A DNA stretch of 64,000 bases. Source: Stigonema ocellatum SAG 48.90 = DSM 106950 (GTDB lineage Bacteria; Cyanobacteriota; Cyanobacteriia; Cyanobacteriales; Nostocaceae). This document shows, piece by piece, positions 10,233 to 19,185 of the stretch; position 1 is the stretch's first letter; each line of letters opens with the position of its first letter. Where the stretch lies: contig JADQBA010000021.1 of the NCBI GenBank assembly GCA_016903675.1, forward strand, positions 1-64,000. The letters are read 5' to 3'. A program made the position numbers and the translations under genes. The notes under the pieces were generated by a model. That model worked only from the letters and a program-made list of their open reading frames with translations. It did not search any database and had not been told where the DNA came from.

Positions 10233-10607
10233 TTGGGCGGTTGGCTTTCCTGGATAACTCAGGGTTTTCCAAGAGCTAGTGCTGGTATCAAAACAACGCC
10301 AAACACCATCAGTGTTTTCTTGGTAGCAAAATAAACAGCGTTCGGTAGCATTTAAATTATCTGTTAAATAGTATATGATTCCTCGGAAAGGATAGATTTT
10401 GCGACTCAATCGCTTGGCGACTGCTTGATTGGGACACTCCACGATAAACACAGATTGTCCATCCAGGTAAGCCAAAGAGAAGATACACATCCGCAAAATG
10501 GCTCGTAACCAGCTTTCTGAGTTTTCAAAATAATCGTCTATGATTCTGCTGGTCAGGGCTTTCTCCAAGGCACGGTCTTTTTTATGAGGAGTTTGAGATT
10601 CAGACAT
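10224..10607 (-). CDS. Conserved-looking hypothetical protein, 127 aa
   Basis: A soluble 127-residue protein starting MSESQTPHKKDRALEKAL. A basic, helix-forming N-terminus is followed by a mixed segment (FSLAYLDGQSVFIVECPN, then RLSRKIYPFRGIIYYL) and two Cys-containing motifs (RCLFCYQEN, WRCFDTS). The last residues extend into the heptad/inverted repeat, so the end may be repeat-derived. I do not recognise a family, but composition and the defined ATG argue for a real gene. Confidence 0.65.
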   Translation of the reverse strand: MSESQTPHKKDRALEKALTSRIIDDYFENSESWLRAILRMCIFSLAYLDGQSVFIVECPNQAVAKRLSRKIYPFRGIIYYLTDNLNATERCLFCYQENTDGVWRCFDTSTSSWKTLSYPGKPTAQTD

Positions 10608-10814
10608 AGCGCACCTAATGCTATACCATTGGTTAGAGATTAAACTAAAAACTCTAAAAGTGACAAGCGTATACAGAAAAGTATGGAAGTGCCATTAATT
10701 AAAAATTAAGAAGATTTTTGAATTTTGTCGTCAAAATTTTGCATGAATTGTCCGTTGTCCTCCCACTGCTTGGTAAAATTCACCAATACCAATATAAGAT
10801 GAAATTAAATTGCC

Positions 10815-11120
10815 ATGACTACTGAAATTAACTCAGGGACTCAAACCACCACAGGTGCTGATGCTGTTGATGAAGCGATCGCACAGGGGATTGATTTTGA
10901 CGGTTCGCCCATTCCCCCTGCAAAGGTAGAACTTTATCATCAAGTCATGGCTTTAGAGGCAAATAGACAGCGCAGCGGTGTCTCAAATACTATGCGATCG
11001 CGTATCGTGCGGATTGGGGCAAAACACATTCCCCAAGCAGAACTCGACCAAAAGCTAGTAGACGCTGGCTTCGCACCCCTCAAAGACAAAGAAATTGCTT
11101 TCTACTACGGCGGCAAGTGA
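10815..11120 (+). CDS. Small conserved hypothetical protein, 101 aa
   Basis: Starts MTTEINSGTQTTTGADAVDE. An acidic, Thr-rich N-terminus precedes a compact basic domain (ELYHQVMALEANRQRSGVSN, then IVRIGAKHIPQAELDQKL) ending KEIAFYYGGK. No membrane segment. The globular C-terminal part looks conserved, but I cannot name the family. Two GCGATCG-type octamers lie inside the gene. A heptad array begins immediately after the stop codon. Confidence 0.7.
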   Translation: MTTEINSGTQTTTGADAVDEAIAQGIDFDGSPIPPAKVELYHQVMALEANRQRSGVSNTMRSRIVRIGAKHIPQAELDQKLVDAGFAPLKDKEIAFYYGGK

Positions 11121-11121
11121 G

Positions 11122-11186
11122 AGTGGGGGAATGGGGAGTCGGGAGTGGGGAATGGGGAGTGGGGGAGTGGGGGATGGGTTTTTCTC
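11122..11186. repeat. Short G-rich heptad array
   Basis: Imperfect GGGGAGT/GGGGAAT units with some extra G residues fill the gap between the hypothetical gene at 10815 and the 3' end of the maf-like gene. Confidence 0.8.
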
Positions 11187-11197
11187 CTTTTTTACAA

Positions 11198-11797
11198 TTA
11201 GGGATTTGGCCAGAAATCAGTAACTTCGTACCCCAATTCTCCCAGCATTTGCCGTAACAGAGGTAAGCTGAGTCCAATCACGTTGCTATGACAACCTGCG
11301 ATTTTTTCCACAAATAGACCCCCACGACCCTCAAGGGCAAAGCAGCCAGCACACGTAAGAGGTTCGCCACAAGCCACATATGCATTAATAGCGCGATCGC
11401 TCATTTGAGCAAAGTAAACTCTTGTTACCTGACAGTTTACCAAAGTCCGGTTTTGAGCAAGGTCAATCAAGGCATGACCTGTGTAAAGATCGCCAAAGTT
11501 ACCTTGCATTTTTTGCCAGCGTTGGCGTGCTTCCTCGGCGTTTGCTGGTTTGCCATGAATCTCACCACTGACAGCCAAAACTGAATCACAACCCATTATC
11601 AAAGCAGATTCAAACTGAGGGGCTACAGTTTTTGCCTTATACTGTGCTAAAGTTTGCACCAGTTGTGCAGGGTCACTTAGTTTGACAAGCGACTCATCAA
11701 AGTCACTGGGGCAAACTATCGGTTCAATTCCAGCAGATTGTAATAAGCGGCGTCGCGCCGAAGAAGCAGAAGCAAGTACGAAGGGTAAAACGCCCAT
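11198..11797 (-). CDS. maf: Maf family nucleotide pyrophosphatase
   Basis: Maf proteins hydrolyse non-canonical or modified nucleoside triphosphates to monophosphates and are cytosolic house-cleaning enzymes. The 199-residue protein has the N-terminal LASASSARRRLLQSAGI signature, the CPSDFDES segment, the central MGCDSVLAVSGEIHGKP motif with its acidic residue, and the C-terminal FVEKIAGCHSNVIGLSLPLL stretch. Length is typical. It begins at MGVLPFVLAS (11797), next to a heptad array that occupies its upstream region, so its promoter is probably within or beyond that array. Confidence 0.95.
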   Translation of the reverse strand: MGVLPFVLASASSARRRLLQSAGIEPIVCPSDFDESLVKLSDPAQLVQTLAQYKAKTVAPQFESALIMGCDSVLAVSGEIHGKPANAEEARQRWQKMQGNFGDLYTGHALIDLAQNRTLVNCQVTRVYFAQMSDRAINAYVACGEPLTCAGCFALEGRGGLFVEKIAGCHSNVIGLSLPLLRQMLGELGYEVTDFWPNP

Positions 11798-11802
11798 ACG
11801 TA

Positions 11803-11892
11803 GAGTTGTTGGTTGTTGGTTGTTGGTTGTTGGTTGTTGGTTGTTGGTTGTTGGTTGTTAGTTGTTCTCCTAACTCCTAACTCCTAACTCCT
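11803..11892. repeat. Two abutting heptad arrays (TTGTTGG then CTCCTAA)
   Basis: About seven copies of a TTGTTGG heptad (to about 11858) are followed by four copies of CTCCTAA that end at the psbP stop codon. Unlike the other arrays here the two arms are not complementary. Confidence 0.85.
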
Positions 11893-11893
11893 A

Positions 11894-12439
11894 TTAATAC
11901 ACAGCGAAAGAATTCACAGACTCTTCAATCATGCGTTTAACTTTGGGCCAACGTCTTTCGGTAATAGAGGCGTTTAAAGTAAAAAGCTTACCACGACTCG
12001 TCGCGACGCTGGCAAGGTTGTGGCGTTGTTGCTTGTTAGGGAGTGTGATTGCATACTCCAGGATATAGTATATCTTACCGTTAACTTCCCGCTCTTGGGC
12101 ATCGACTAATTCAGCTTGGCGACCTGAACCTGACGGGGCTAAAGCATTTTTTCCCAGCTTATATCCCACTTCTGGTGGTGTTCCTAGCTGTGCCAAAGTC
12201 TTCCCTTCTGGAACTGGACTAAAGATGACAGAGATATTTTCAGTTCTCTCAATCAAATCATGGAACACTACATCGGGACCATTAGCAACTTTGACTTGCA
12301 CCCAGCCGTTAGGATATAGGAACTGATAGCCATCAGTAGTATCTACATAGCTGTTGAAACCAGCCGCAGATGCTACACCAGTGTTATTCAGATTGAAGCT
12401 AAACACCAACAGTAGAATCAATAAAATTCTTTTCCACAT
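11894..12439 (-). CDS. PsbP family protein (CyanoP-type)
   Basis: PsbP homologues in cyanobacteria are lumenal accessory factors of photosystem II assembly. The 181-residue protein has an N-terminal signal (MWKRILLILLLVFSFNL, then ASA-AG), the PsbP core beginning TTDGYQFLYPNGWVQVKV, and the terminal RMIEESVNSFAVY helix. Length matches the family. Many characterised CyanoP proteins are lipoproteins with a lipobox cysteine; no cysteine is present here near the signal sequence, so it would be a soluble lumenal or periplasmic form. Family assignment is strong. Confidence 0.92.
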   Translation of the reverse strand: MWKRILLILLLVFSFNLNNTGVASAAGFNSYVDTTDGYQFLYPNGWVQVKVANGPDVVFHDLIERTENISVIFSPVPEGKTLAQLGTPPEVGYKLGKNALAPSGSGRQAELVDAQEREVNGKIYYILEYAITLPNKQQRHNLASVATSRGKLFTLNASITERRWPKVKRMIEESVNSFAVY

Positions 12440-12504
12440 TTCTCAAGTTTCCTTTAGGCTGGAAGCAACACAAGACGAGGGTAATTTATCGTTTTTATTA
12501 TATT

Positions 12505-12810
12505 ATGCTGACGACTTACGAACTGCGGTGGTTTCACCCTGGCAGAATACCGTTCGACATTCAACATTGGTTTAGGCAACATTGTCTCATTAATCGGGAG
12601 CAGCCGCCACAAGAACGCTCAGATTTTTACCTCTACTCACCAGAGTGTGAGTTTTTGGGAATCAAACTGCGTTCGGGAAGGCTGTTCGTCAAATGGCGCA
12701 CAGCAGAGTTAGGCGTAGTGCGTTTTGGCGAGTTTGTGGAAGGTAAAGTAGAGAAATGGGGTAAGTGGCTGTGTTGTGACCCCACCGGAGATAGTTTTCA
12801 GCCCATTTGA
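12505..12810 (+). CDS. Hypothetical protein, possibly C-terminally truncated
   Basis: A 101-residue ORF beginning MLTTYELRWFHPGRIPFD with many aromatic residues and a pattern of short strands (FYLYSPECEFLGIKLR, RLFVKWRT). It ends in SFQPI followed by TGA and 700 bases of repeat-rich non-coding DNA, so the original gene may have been longer. It diverges from psbP with about 65 bases between starts. No family recognised with confidence. Confidence 0.6.
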   Translation: MLTTYELRWFHPGRIPFDIQHWFRQHCLINREQPPQERSDFYLYSPECEFLGIKLRSGRLFVKWRTAELGVVRFGEFVEGKVEKWGKWLCCDPTGDSFQPI

Positions 12811-13544
12811 TGAACAATCTACAGGTGACAGCCAGTTGGGTGTTTAATACCTATCGCGGAAGAAAATTGTTGGCTGCGGACTCTATGGCTTATCCCAGTT
12901 GGCTTGGTTCGTAGTTGCGCTTCAGCGCCGGTTAAATCGCGATTTTCTACGAAGTGTGTAATAAATTAACACTCTTGTTACGAATATACTTGCGCAAGTT
13001 TTAGTCATTTATATAACTTTCTCACTGATAACATTACTTAATAGCGAAGAACACAAGCGATGCGGAAACCGCCTGCACTCTATCGCCAACGTGGGAAAGT
13101 GCCTGGATTTGCAATTATGACCCGAAATATGAGAAAAAAAGGCGTGACAAGCATATAGAAGTGACTTCAATACTTGTCGGTTAACGATAGTTGAGGTGCC
13201 AGAAACCCGGTTTCGCTGGAGTTACCGGGTTTCTTATTTTCGCTTAACCATCCCAGTCATCGTTTTGTATTTCATCATTCCTGCACATCGGCAGAGGTAT
13301 TGCTGTTAGATGCAAGACTAATTTTTTTCATTCATAAATAATGTTCATACCCTGAACTCGTAACGCCGTGACCATCACTATATCTTCATGTAACTTTGCT
13401 AGAACTTCATTAAATAGCGACTAGAATTTACTTAATATCACTTACGTACGTAGATTGAATCAATTTAGTAAGAATAAGCATGGCTGACCAAAAATAAGGA
13501 ATCAAAGAATAGTCACTATACCTAATTACATAATAAGAGACACT
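12811..13544. other. Gene-free interval with two dispersed repeats
   Basis: Contains a ggttcgtagttgcgcttcagcgccggttaaatc block (about 12905-12938), found again at 30923-30957 and partly at 56196, and a palindrome of the AACCCGGTTTC family at 13201-13235. No ORF or RNA gene in this stretch convinces me. Confidence 0.6.
13201..13235. repeat. Dispersed palindrome, AACCCGGTTTC family
   Basis: The arms AGAAACCCGGT and ACCGGGTTTCT pair around a short centre. Related copies lie at 25601-25634, 40476-40508, 42383-42415, 55184-55219, 58462-58498 and 58700-58734. All are intergenic and could act as terminators or as small mobile repeats. Confidence 0.8.
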
Positions 13545-14591
13545 TTGAATTACTCGTTAACAAATTCTTTATCTCAAGTCAAAATCGGGATTGTAGGTTT
13601 TGGCTATTGGGGACCCAAGTTAGCTAGGAATTTTTCTGCGCTAGCAGAAGTTGATTTATCGATGCTTTGCGATTTGGAAAAATGCCGTCTGGAGGAAATA
13701 CAGCGCCTTTATCCGAATGCTAGAGCTACTGATGATTTTACAGAACTTCTAAAGAGTGAAATCGATGCAGTTGTGATTGTAACTCCAGTCAAAACTCATT
13801 ACTCCTTAGTTAAGGCAGCTCTTGAAGCAGGAAAACATGTTCTGGTCGAAAAGCCTATGACCGCTTCATTAGCTCAAGCTCAAGAACTTTCAGATTTAGC
13901 AAAGGAAAAAAATCTAGTCTTATTGGTGGGTCATACCTTTGAGTACAGCACTGCAGTACAAACTGTACAAAATATCCTGAACTCAGGGGAACTAGGAGAA
14001 ATTGTGTATATTGATTCTACTCGTGGGAATCTTGGTCTATTCCGCTCTGACGTTAATGTTGTTTGGGATTTAGCAACCCACGATATCTCAATTATTTATT
14101 TTCTCCTAAAAAAGATACCCATATCGGTCAGTGCGTACGGCAAAAGTTGCATCTCACTAGATCAAGATATTCACGATATTGGTGTTCTTGTTCTTGATTT
14201 TCCAGGGAATATTCTATCTACAATTCGCGTCAGTTGGTTGGAGCCTGAGAAAATTCGTCGTATGACAATTGTGGGAACTCAAAAGATGCTAATCTATGAT
14301 GACACTGCTCCTAACCCAGTTGTAGTTTATGACCGAAGCATCACCGTTAACTCTAAGAATCTTCCTGCTGATAATTCCCATATCTCTTATCACTACGGCT
14401 TATCTCAGTCTTATCCGATAGAAAACGTTGAAGCTCTTCATTTAGAAGCTCAACATTTTATTGACTGTATTAAAGGCAGAGTACAGCCAAAAAGTTCCAG
14501 CTGTGTGAGTCTGGAAATCATCAGGGTTTTAGAAGCAGCTCAATATTCTTTATCCCAAAGCGGGATGAAAACCTACTTAAGTACTTTCTAG
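13545..14591 (+). CDS. Gfo/Idh/MocA family oxidoreductase
   Basis: An NAD(P)-dependent sugar oxidoreductase of 348 residues. The N-terminal Rossmann motif is KIGIVGFGYWGPKLARN, followed by VIVTPVKTHYSLVKAALEAG and the HVLVEKPMT motif with the catalytic lysine of the EKP signature. The WDLATHDISI segment matches the conserved Asp/His region of the family. The start is a TTG at 13545 with AAGAG a few bases upstream; no ATG fits better. A GT2 glycosyltransferase follows on the same strand after 144 bases. The pair suggests modification of a glycan precursor, but the substrate cannot be told. Confidence 0.92.
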   Translation: MNYSLTNSLSQVKIGIVGFGYWGPKLARNFSALAEVDLSMLCDLEKCRLEEIQRLYPNARATDDFTELLKSEIDAVVIVTPVKTHYSLVKAALEAGKHVLVEKPMTASLAQAQELSDLAKEKNLVLLVGHTFEYSTAVQTVQNILNSGELGEIVYIDSTRGNLGLFRSDVNVVWDLATHDISIIYFLLKKIPISVSAYGKSCISLDQDIHDIGVLVLDFPGNILSTIRVSWLEPEKIRRMTIVGTQKMLIYDDTAPNPVVVYDRSITVNSKNLPADNSHISYHYGLSQSYPIENVEALHLEAQHFIDCIKGRVQPKSSSCVSLEIIRVLEAAQYSLSQSGMKTYLSTF

Positions 14592-14735
14592 CCAAGAGTC
14601 AAACTATTGAAAAGCTCAGACTTATGGTGTAGAAATTTAAACACAGGATGCTCTCCACTTTGTCGATCTAAGTATGTGCTTAAAACTGATCCACTCTCAA
14701 TGCCATTGAGAAGAATTTACTAAGAGGAAAAACCT

Positions 14736-15791
14736 ATGGGCATACCAAATCAAACTTTGGAGCATCTTGGAGTTGTTGTCATTGGGCGTAATGAGGGCGA
14801 TCGCCTTCGCCTTTCTTTACTCTCTGTCGTTGAGCCTCTGACTACCCTCAGAGGAGTTACCTCAGAACAAAAATACCCAGTAGTCTATGTTGATTCAGGA
14901 TCTACCGATGGTAGCGTAGCTTTGGCAAGAAGCTTAGGAGTTGAAGTCGTAGACCTAGATTGCAAGATTCCTTTCACGGCAGCCCGTGCCTATAATGCAG
15001 GGTTTGAGAGATTATTAACGTTATATCCTGAAACACAATTTGTTCAGTTTGTAGATGGCGACTGCATAATTGTAGAAAGTTGGCTAACGACAGCCTCAAG
15101 TAAGCTAGCAACTTGTCCTGAAGTTTTCCTTGTTTGTGGACGGCGCAGAGAAGAGTTTCCCACGCGCAACGCTTTTCACCGTTTGTGCGATATGGAGTGG
15201 AATACACCTATTGGTGAAACCACAGAGTGTGGTGGTGAATCAATGATACGAGTCAGTGCTTTCCGAAGTGTAGGAGGGTTTGACCCGACACTCATCGCTG
15301 GGGAGGAACCAGAGCTATGCTTACGACTGCGCCGTGCAGGTGGTAAGCTGTTACGCCTAGATGCAGAAACGTCGATTCATGATGTGAAAATGACTCGTTG
15401 GGTGCAATGTTGGAAACGTATGTTACGAGGAGGTTATGCCTATGCGGAGGGAGCTTGGAGACACGGTAGAGAAGCAGAGCGCTTTTGTGTACGGGAAAGT
15501 TTAAGGATTTGGTTGTGGGGTCTTTGCTTACCTCTGTTAGCACTGAGTACGGTACTCCTAACAGGAGGTCTGAGCTTGGTGATTTTACTGCTTGCCTATG
15601 GGTTGATCATAGCCCGCATCACCTATACTACTCGACAACGGTTTGGTCTTGGTAACGCAATGCTTTATGGCTTATTTTGCGTTTTGGGTAAATTTCCAGA
15701 ATTGCAAGGTCAATTGGAGTTGATATTTTACAAGCTCCGACAACAGCAGCGACTGATAGTTGAGTATAAACTGAAGGAACCGCAAACTTGA
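14736..15791 (+). CDS. Family 2 glycosyltransferase with C-terminal membrane segments
   Basis: A 351-residue GT-A fold enzyme. The N-terminus has VVVIGRNEGDRLRLSL, the nucleotide-binding VVYVDSGSTDGSVALA, the DxD-like VQFVDGDCIIVESW and the GEEPELCLRLRRAGGKLLRL region that closes the active site. Two hydrophobic stretches near residues 255-300 (LWGLCLPLLALSTVLLTG and SLVILLLAYGLI) anchor it to the membrane. AGAGG lies about eight bases before the ATG. It probably transfers a sugar to a lipid-linked or polysaccharide acceptor. Confidence 0.92.
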   Translation: MGIPNQTLEHLGVVVIGRNEGDRLRLSLLSVVEPLTTLRGVTSEQKYPVVYVDSGSTDGSVALARSLGVEVVDLDCKIPFTAARAYNAGFERLLTLYPETQFVQFVDGDCIIVESWLTTASSKLATCPEVFLVCGRRREEFPTRNAFHRLCDMEWNTPIGETTECGGESMIRVSAFRSVGGFDPTLIAGEEPELCLRLRRAGGKLLRLDAETSIHDVKMTRWVQCWKRMLRGGYAYAEGAWRHGREAERFCVRESLRIWLWGLCLPLLALSTVLLTGGLSLVILLLAYGLIIARITYTTRQRFGLGNAMLYGLFCVLGKFPELQGQLELIFYKLRQQQRLIVEYKLKEPQT

Positions 15792-15841
15792 CGACTTCAC
15801 AGACCTCCGTTAATCAAATCGAGGAGATAAGGAACGATAAT

Positions 15842-15953
15842 TGTACAGGGGTGTAGGGGCAAAAGAAAGCGAGATTCAGCAACGCCAAAGAAACACTGTC
15901 TTTTCCCCTAAACCCCTACACACTCACACCCCTGTGTTCCTTAAGAACCACAA
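15842..15953. repeat. Dispersed CCCCTACACCCC-type repeat with inverted ends
   Basis: Begins caggggtgtaggggcaaaag and ends cacacccctgtgttcctt, so the ends are partly complementary. Related copies are at about 18686-18735, 39489-39545 and 50858-50912. The rest of the 15792-16185 gap is AT-rich with no supportable gene. Confidence 0.7.
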
Positions 15954-16185
15954 CAAAATCTTTGATTTGGTGAGAAAGCGTTTGGCATATAAAAAATATT
16001 ACGAGTGTGAGGTGAGTATTGAATGATATATTAACTTATGTAAAGTAGAATTTTTATTAAAAACATCGTGTTATGTAACACAAATATGTTGTGTTTTACG
16101 TCAGAATATAAGCAATATTTAGTTTGTATGAAGATTCGTTGTAGCTTCGTTATTCTAGAGAGAAAAAAAGCTTTTTTAAAGAAAC

Positions 16186-16215
16186 CTTATTTTCGCCTTA
16201 ATCAGAATTTAACCA
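16186..16215 (+). promoter_or_regulatory. Candidate Pho box upstream of phosphoesterase gene
   Basis: Three 8-base units spaced by 3 bases: CTTATTTT, CTTAATCA and TTTAACCA. The second and third fit the cyanobacterial PhoB/SphR consensus PyTTAAPyPy(T/A) with an 11-base period; the first is weaker. It lies 50 bases upstream of the ATG at 16265, a sensible activator position. Confidence 0.65.
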
Positions 16216-16264
16216 TTATGAAATCATCTTCAACTAACGTGAAATTAGCTGATTAGGTAATGTC

Positions 16265-18202
16265 ATGTTTGGCAAAAATCGTCCAAAAAAATGTTTGAAC
16301 TATGCGTCTATTGGCGCAGTTATCTTTGGGCTTACTGGAGGACCAGCAATCTCCATCGCTGCGGAAACTAGGGACTCCAAGACCTTTACTCCCATCAAGC
16401 ATGTCATCGTCATTGTTGGTGAGAACCGGACATTCGATCATCTCTTCGGTGCCTACCAACCGAAACCAGGTCAGACAGTGTCCAATCTCTTGTCCAAGGG
16501 CATAATCAACGCTGACGGCACACCAGGACCTAACTTCCAAGCAGCAACTCAATACCAAGCCTCGGTCACTAACACCTTCTCGATAAGTCCTGCTAACAAA
16601 CAACCCTATATAACTCTGCCTCCGCCTAAAGCTGGCGGTGCGCAAGCTGCAAGTGATACGAATCCGCCTCCCTTCCAGACCTTGGCCGCTGCCCAAGCTG
16701 CCGCACCTGCGCTGCTGCCAGAGGACATCGGGCTTCTGCTCACTGGTGCCACTGGGTTGAAGAGTGGCAGCGTGGATACCCGAATCCTGAACGTAAATAA
16801 CCTGCCAAGCGGTCCCTTCCAACTGACTCCGGGCGTGTCCTATGACGACTACGCGGCCAGCCCTGTGCACCGCTTCTATCAGATGTGGCAGCAGGTGGAC
16901 TGCGACACCAGTCATGCTAGCGCCACCAATCCAAGCGGCTGTCTGAACGATCTCTTCTCTTGGGTAGAAGTGACCGTCGCCGCTGGCAGTAACGGGCAGC
17001 CGTTTTCGACTTTCACCGATAAGGAGGGTTCTACCTCCATGGGTATCTACAACGTCAACAACGGAGACGTACCATACTTCAAGTCTCTAGCCGACAATTA
17101 CGCCATCAGCGACAACTACCATCAGCCTGTTATGGGTGGTACTGGGGCGAACTCGGTGATGATCGGCACAGCCGACCCCGTTTGGTACAGCGATGGTAAA
17201 GGTAATCCAATCAAACCACCTGACAATCAGATCGAGAATCCTAATCCGCAGCCAGGGACAAACAACTTTTACACGCAGGATGGTTACTCCGGAGGCACTT
17301 ACAGCAATTGCTCCGATCCTAGCCAACCGGGTGTTAAACCTATTTTGAATTATCTAGATTCTCTACCCTACCGACCCAGACCCAACTGTGCGCCGAACAC
17401 TTACTACCTCCTGAATAACTATAACCCAGGCTACCTCGGTGACGGGACGGTTGACAATAGCACATTCACTATTCCACCGTCATCAGTCCGCACCATTGGT
17501 GACGCGTTGTTGGAGAAAAAAGTTTCGTGGCGGTACTACGCTGAAGGGTGGAACCAATACGTTAAAGATCCAAACGGAAAAAACGTCTATTGCAACATTT
17601 GCAACCCCTTCCAGTACGCGACGTCGATCATGACCAACGAGAAGGTCCGGACGGAGCATTTGAAGGACACCACGGATCTTGATAACGACATTAGCAATAA
17701 TACACTGCCTGCGGTTTCTTTTGTCAAGCCAGGCGGCTTACTTGACGGTCATCCAGCGTCCTCAAAGTTCAATCTGTTTGAAGCTTTCACTAAAAAGATT
17801 ATCACAGAGGTTCAAAGCAAGCCTGACCTCTGGAAGGACACAGCGATTCTCATCACAGTGGACGAAGGTGGTGGATATTGGGATTCTGGCTACATCCAGC
17901 CAGTTGACTTCTTCGGCGATGGGACTCGAATCCCCCTAATTGTGGTATCGCCATACGCCCAAGGTGGTCGCGTTGTCCACACCTACTACGACCACGTTTC
18001 CATTTTGAAGTTTATCGAGAAGAATTGGGGACTATCACCACTCACCAATCGTAGTCGTGACAATCTACCCAATCCTTCAACCTACGGTTCAAATCCCTAT
18101 GTGCCAACCAACGGCCCTGCGATCGGTGACTTGATAGAGATGTTCAACTTCAAATCTGCTTCGGGTAAGAACCAGTCTCGACAGTATCACTGGAAATTTT
18201 AG
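16265..18202 (+). CDS. Secreted phosphoesterase family protein (PF04185-type acid phosphatase/phospholipase C)
   Basis: This 645-residue protein begins with a Sec-type signal (ASIGAVIFGLTGGPAISIAA). Mature sequence starts with the family signature IKHVIVIVGENRTFDHLFG near residue 44, includes NYHQPVMGGTGANSVMIG, and ends with VDEGGGYWDSG, GTRIPLIVVSPYA and YYDHVSILKFIEKNWGL. These are the metal-binding and substrate regions of the phosphoesterase (AcpA/phospholipase C) superfamily. It would release phosphate from organic esters outside the cytoplasmic membrane, in keeping with the Pho-box-like site just upstream. Base composition is visibly richer in G+C than in flanking genes, which hints at acquisition from another lineage. 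Substrate preference is unknown. Confidence 0.9.
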   Translation: MFGKNRPKKCLNYASIGAVIFGLTGGPAISIAAETRDSKTFTPIKHVIVIVGENRTFDHLFGAYQPKPGQTVSNLLSKGIINADGTPGPNFQAATQYQASVTNTFSISPANKQPYITLPPPKAGGAQAASDTNPPPFQTLAAAQAAAPALLPEDIGLLLTGATGLKSGSVDTRILNVNNLPSGPFQLTPGVSYDDYAASPVHRFYQMWQQVDCDTSHASATNPSGCLNDLFSWVEVTVAAGSNGQPFSTFTDKEGSTSMGIYNVNNGDVPYFKSLADNYAISDNYHQPVMGGTGANSVMIGTADPVWYSDGKGNPIKPPDNQIENPNPQPGTNNFYTQDGYSGGTYSNCSDPSQPGVKPILNYLDSLPYRPRPNCAPNTYYLLNNYNPGYLGDGTVDNSTFTIPPSSVRTIGDALLEKKVSWRYYAEGWNQYVKDPNGKNVYCNICNPFQYATSIMTNEKVRTEHLKDTTDLDNDISNNTLPAVSFVKPGGLLDGHPASSKFNLFEAFTKKIITEVQSKPDLWKDTAILITVDEGGGYWDSGYIQPVDFFGDGTRIPLIVVSPYAQGGRVVHTYYDHVSILKFIEKNWGLSPLTNRSRDNLPNPSTYGSNPYVPTNGPAIGDLIEMFNFKSASGKNQSRQYHWKF

Positions 18203-18323
18203 GCTGTTTAGAACGTGTGGCGATCGCTAATCATCAAGACGGTTGTCAGACGGATAAGTAGATTGGCGCAAATAAGCATAACTATATTAAGTTTTGTTAA
18301 AATGCTTCAAATCTACTAACAAC

Positions 18324-18353
18324 AGTAGGGGCGCAAGGTCTTGCGCCCCTACT
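18324..18353. terminator. 14-bp perfect palindrome downstream of phosphoesterase
   Basis: AGTAGGGGCGCAAG, a 2-base centre, then CTTGCGCCCCTACT. This is a likely stem for transcription termination, although no T-run follows, so it may instead be another small dispersed palindrome. Confidence 0.5.
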
Positions 18354-18369
18354 AATTTAGAAGGTTATT

Positions 18370-18580
18370 TCACATCTTGCACCAGCCTGGCAGTACATCA
18401 AAAAAATAACTCAGTCTTTAATGGGTTTCTCACCCAGACCACATCCGCATGGGAGGAGAAGTCCCATGCTAATAGCATAAGTCCTCTTTTAGAGGACTTT
18501 TGGGAGTTTTGAAATCACTGTCAATTTTATGACTCCTTATTTTGTTATTTGTGCTTTCTACTTAGAGGTGCAATATATAA
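18370..18580 (+). mobile_element. MITE copy A, TIR TcACATCTTGCACC
   Basis: Begins TCACATCTTGCACC and ends AGGTGCAATATATAA. It is homologous, in inverted orientation, to the element at 50640-50828. Shared interior features are the catgggan...tcccatgc stem, the AGTCCTCTTTTAGAGGACT hairpin and the ATGACTCCTTATTT block. This copy is about 20 bases longer, and its 3' TIR has decayed. No ORF. Confidence 0.8.
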
Positions 18581-18672
18581 GCCTCCAACGATCGCCTCGG
18601 ATGCGATAGCGTAAGCGTTGCGGTAGCGGGTACTCCCGCGTCAGCGCTACTGCGAAACGCAGATCGCAACAT

Positions 18673-19185
18673 ATGAAAGAAACACATTTTTCCCCCACAC
18701 CCCTGAAACTACACCCCTACACCCCTGTGTTCCGGGACTTTGATTCAATTACCTCTCAAGTACGTCGCGCCGTTGAATCATTGGTAGTGCAGGCAAACAC
18801 TCAATCTGAGCTTCAACTTAAACCACCTGCAACAACAGAGCAAGTTGTCAACTATATTCCCACAGAAGAACTCAGTCAATTTTTTCAAGCAGAGTTGGAA
18901 GGTTTATTTGCCCAAACCTCTCTTGAGCAGATTATCCAGTTTACTCATTACTGTGTTCATAAAGCAGTGCTTCATCCTCGGCACACATGGCCCAAACCTT
19001 TGTGGGTGCTGACAACAGCCTCCAAACTCTACATTGCCCAAGCATCGGGATTGGAAGATGCCATTGCAAAGGTTAAAGCACAGTATCCTCAGGAAACTGA
19101 GACACTGGAAATAGTGACTGTTGGCGGTGTGCTGGCATCGGAACAGGTAATTTCTCTCGAAAAGTCAACGCTAGGTCAAAAATAA
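18673..19185 (+). CDS. Hypothetical protein, N-terminus possibly repeat-derived
   Basis: A 170-residue ORF. The first 20 or so codons (MKETHFSPTPLKLHPYTPVF) are read through a CCCCTACACCCC repeat and are probably not original. The rest (FDSITSQVRRAVESLVVQ onwards) looks like a real soluble protein with helical segments and a C-terminal strand pattern (ETLEIVTVGGVLASEQVISL). It may be a gene whose 5' end was replaced by a repeat. No family recognised. Confidence 0.5.
   Translation: MKETHFSPTPLKLHPYTPVFRDFDSITSQVRRAVESLVVQANTQSELQLKPPATTEQVVNYIPTEELSQFFQAELEGLFAQTSLEQIIQFTHYCVHKAVLHPRHTWPKPLWVLTTASKLYIAQASGLEDAIAKVKAQYPQETETLEIVTVGGVLASEQVISLEKSTLGQK

Noticed and set aside
9883..10257. Four overlapping open frames of 74-106 codons encoding PHSPFPI or GEWGMGN repeats
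   Set aside because: Artefacts of the heptad array, which has no stop codons in several frames.
16068..16256. 62-codon ORF upstream of the phosphoesterase
   Set aside because: It overlaps the candidate Pho box and promoter region and has a random-looking AT-rich composition.
16253..16915. 220-codon minus-strand frame
   Set aside because: Antisense to the start of the phosphoesterase gene, which has a signal peptide, family motifs and an upstream regulatory site.
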